DNA from: JANXXV01 sp038200305
Lineage (GTDB): Bacteria; Acidobacteriota; Terriglobia; Bryobacterales; Bryobacteraceae
Length of the DNA stretch: 6,574 nt
Assembly: GCA_038200305.1 (NCBI GenBank)
Contig: JBBPYD010000163.1
Coordinates: 1-6,574 of the forward strand
Reading direction: 5' to 3'
Position numbers and translations under genes: made by a program. The notes below the pieces were generated by a model. It ran no database searches. It was given only the letters and a program-made list of their open reading frames with translations, and was not told the origin of the DNA. The number at the start of each line of letters is the position of its first letter. Within the stretch, counting starts at the first letter, position 1. Shown here piece after piece: positions 6,052 to 6,574 of the stretch.

Positions 6052-6574
6052 ATGGATGGCCTTGTTCAAATCGCGGGTGCGAAAGCAGCACAGCCGCGGC
6101 TCCCGGAATGGCTGCGCAAAAGCCAAACGCACTTCGAATCCGTTACCCGGCTGAAGCAGGACCTGCGCCGCCTGAAGCTGCATACCGTCTGCGAGTCGGC
6201 GCGGTGCCCCAACATCCATGAGTGCTTCCATCGCGGAGCAGCCACGTTCATGATCCTCGGCAACCTGTGTACACGCGGTTGCGGATTCTGCTCAGTGCCG
6301 AAAGGCTCGCCTGAAAAGCGTGAGTTCACGCTCGATCCCGAGGAGCCGGAAAACGTAGCCAGAATGGCGGTGGAGATGAAACTCCGCTACGTCGTGATCA
6401 CCAGCGTCAATCGCGACGATCTGGACGACGGTGGATCGCATCACTTCGCCCGCACCGTACGCGAAGTAAGGAAGGCCCTGCCCGATGCGCGAGTGGAGGT
6501 GCTGACGCCGGACTTCTGCGGCAATTTGGACGCGGTGGCAAGAGTGCTGGATGCCGGTCCGCACGTGTTCAATC
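6052..6574 (+). CDS. lipA: Lipoyl synthase, N-terminal part (3' truncated by window)
   Basis: This radical-SAM enzyme inserts two sulfurs into protein-bound octanoyl groups to make lipoate on 2-oxoacid dehydrogenases and the glycine cleavage H protein. The first 174 codons are present, a little over half of the usual length of about 290-320. Both iron-sulfur cluster motifs are complete. The auxiliary cluster is CX4CX5C at C47, C52 and C58 (CESARCPNIHEC), and the SAM cluster is CX3CX2C at C73, C77 and C80 (CTRGCGFC). Other LipA hallmarks are ATFMILGN (64-71), YVVITSVNRDDLDDGGSHHF (starting near 110) and VEVLTPDFCGN. The start is the ATG at 6052, three bases after the SPOR stop. An ATG at 6056 is out of frame. 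No clear Shine-Dalgarno is present, so translation is probably coupled to the SPOR gene. The frame stays open to the right edge. Identity is certain. Confidence 0.97.
   Translation, partial: MDGLVQIAGAKAAQPRLPEWLRKSQTHFESVTRLKQDLRRLKLHTVCESARCPNIHECFHRGAATFMILGNLCTRGCGFCSVPKGSPEKREFTLDPEEPENVARMAVEMKLRYVVITSVNRDDLDDGGSHHFARTVREVRKALPDARVEVLTPDFCGNLDAVARVLDAGPHVFN

Noticed and set aside
5689..6231. 180-residue minus-strand frame across the SPOR/lipA junction
   Set aside because: Antisense to the conserved SPOR core and the LipA cysteine motifs, and without its own family signature.

Overview
The window is ordinary chromosomal bacterial DNA with eight genes. Two are cut by the window edges and there is no gene-free stretch over about 70 bases. 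Three features suggest Acidobacteriota, possibly near the Solibacter/Bryobacter group. These are the moderately GC-rich composition, the very characteristic N-terminus of the SPOR protein (GEFELILGNKQLLS followed by a single membrane helix), and the order nfeD-slipin-SPOR-lipA. This assignment rests on remembered family patterns, not on a search.

Left block (1-2852, + strand): the C-terminal part of cofactor-independent phosphoglycerate mutase (gpmI) comes first. After 37 bases follows a 555-residue fusion of a multi-helix di-heme-type cytochrome b and an MsrP/sulfite-oxidase-fold molybdopterin domain. Directly abutting it (TAG-ATG) is an HPP-family integral membrane protein. The last two look like one functional unit, a membrane-wired molybdoenzyme with a possible anion transporter. 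Its substrate cannot be read from the sequence.

Middle (2866-3336, - strand): a lone gene for a small single-pass membrane protein with an extracytoplasmic domain. It converges on the HPP gene and diverges from nfeD.

Right block (3405-6574, + strand): a tight run of a long-form NfeD membrane serine protease, its slipin (stomatin-like, SPFH) partner, a membrane-anchored SPOR-domain protein, and the first 174 codons of lipoyl synthase (lipA). NfeD and slipin form a known protease/scaffold pair. The SPOR protein probably works at cell-wall division sites. lipA is a housekeeping cofactor gene at the end of the run.

I saw no mobile elements, CRISPR arrays, RNA genes or sizeable repeats. The most interesting item is the cytochrome b-molybdopterin fusion. 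It lacks a Tat signal, its charge pattern suggests that the molybdenum domain lies in the cytoplasm, and it is coupled to an HPP protein.
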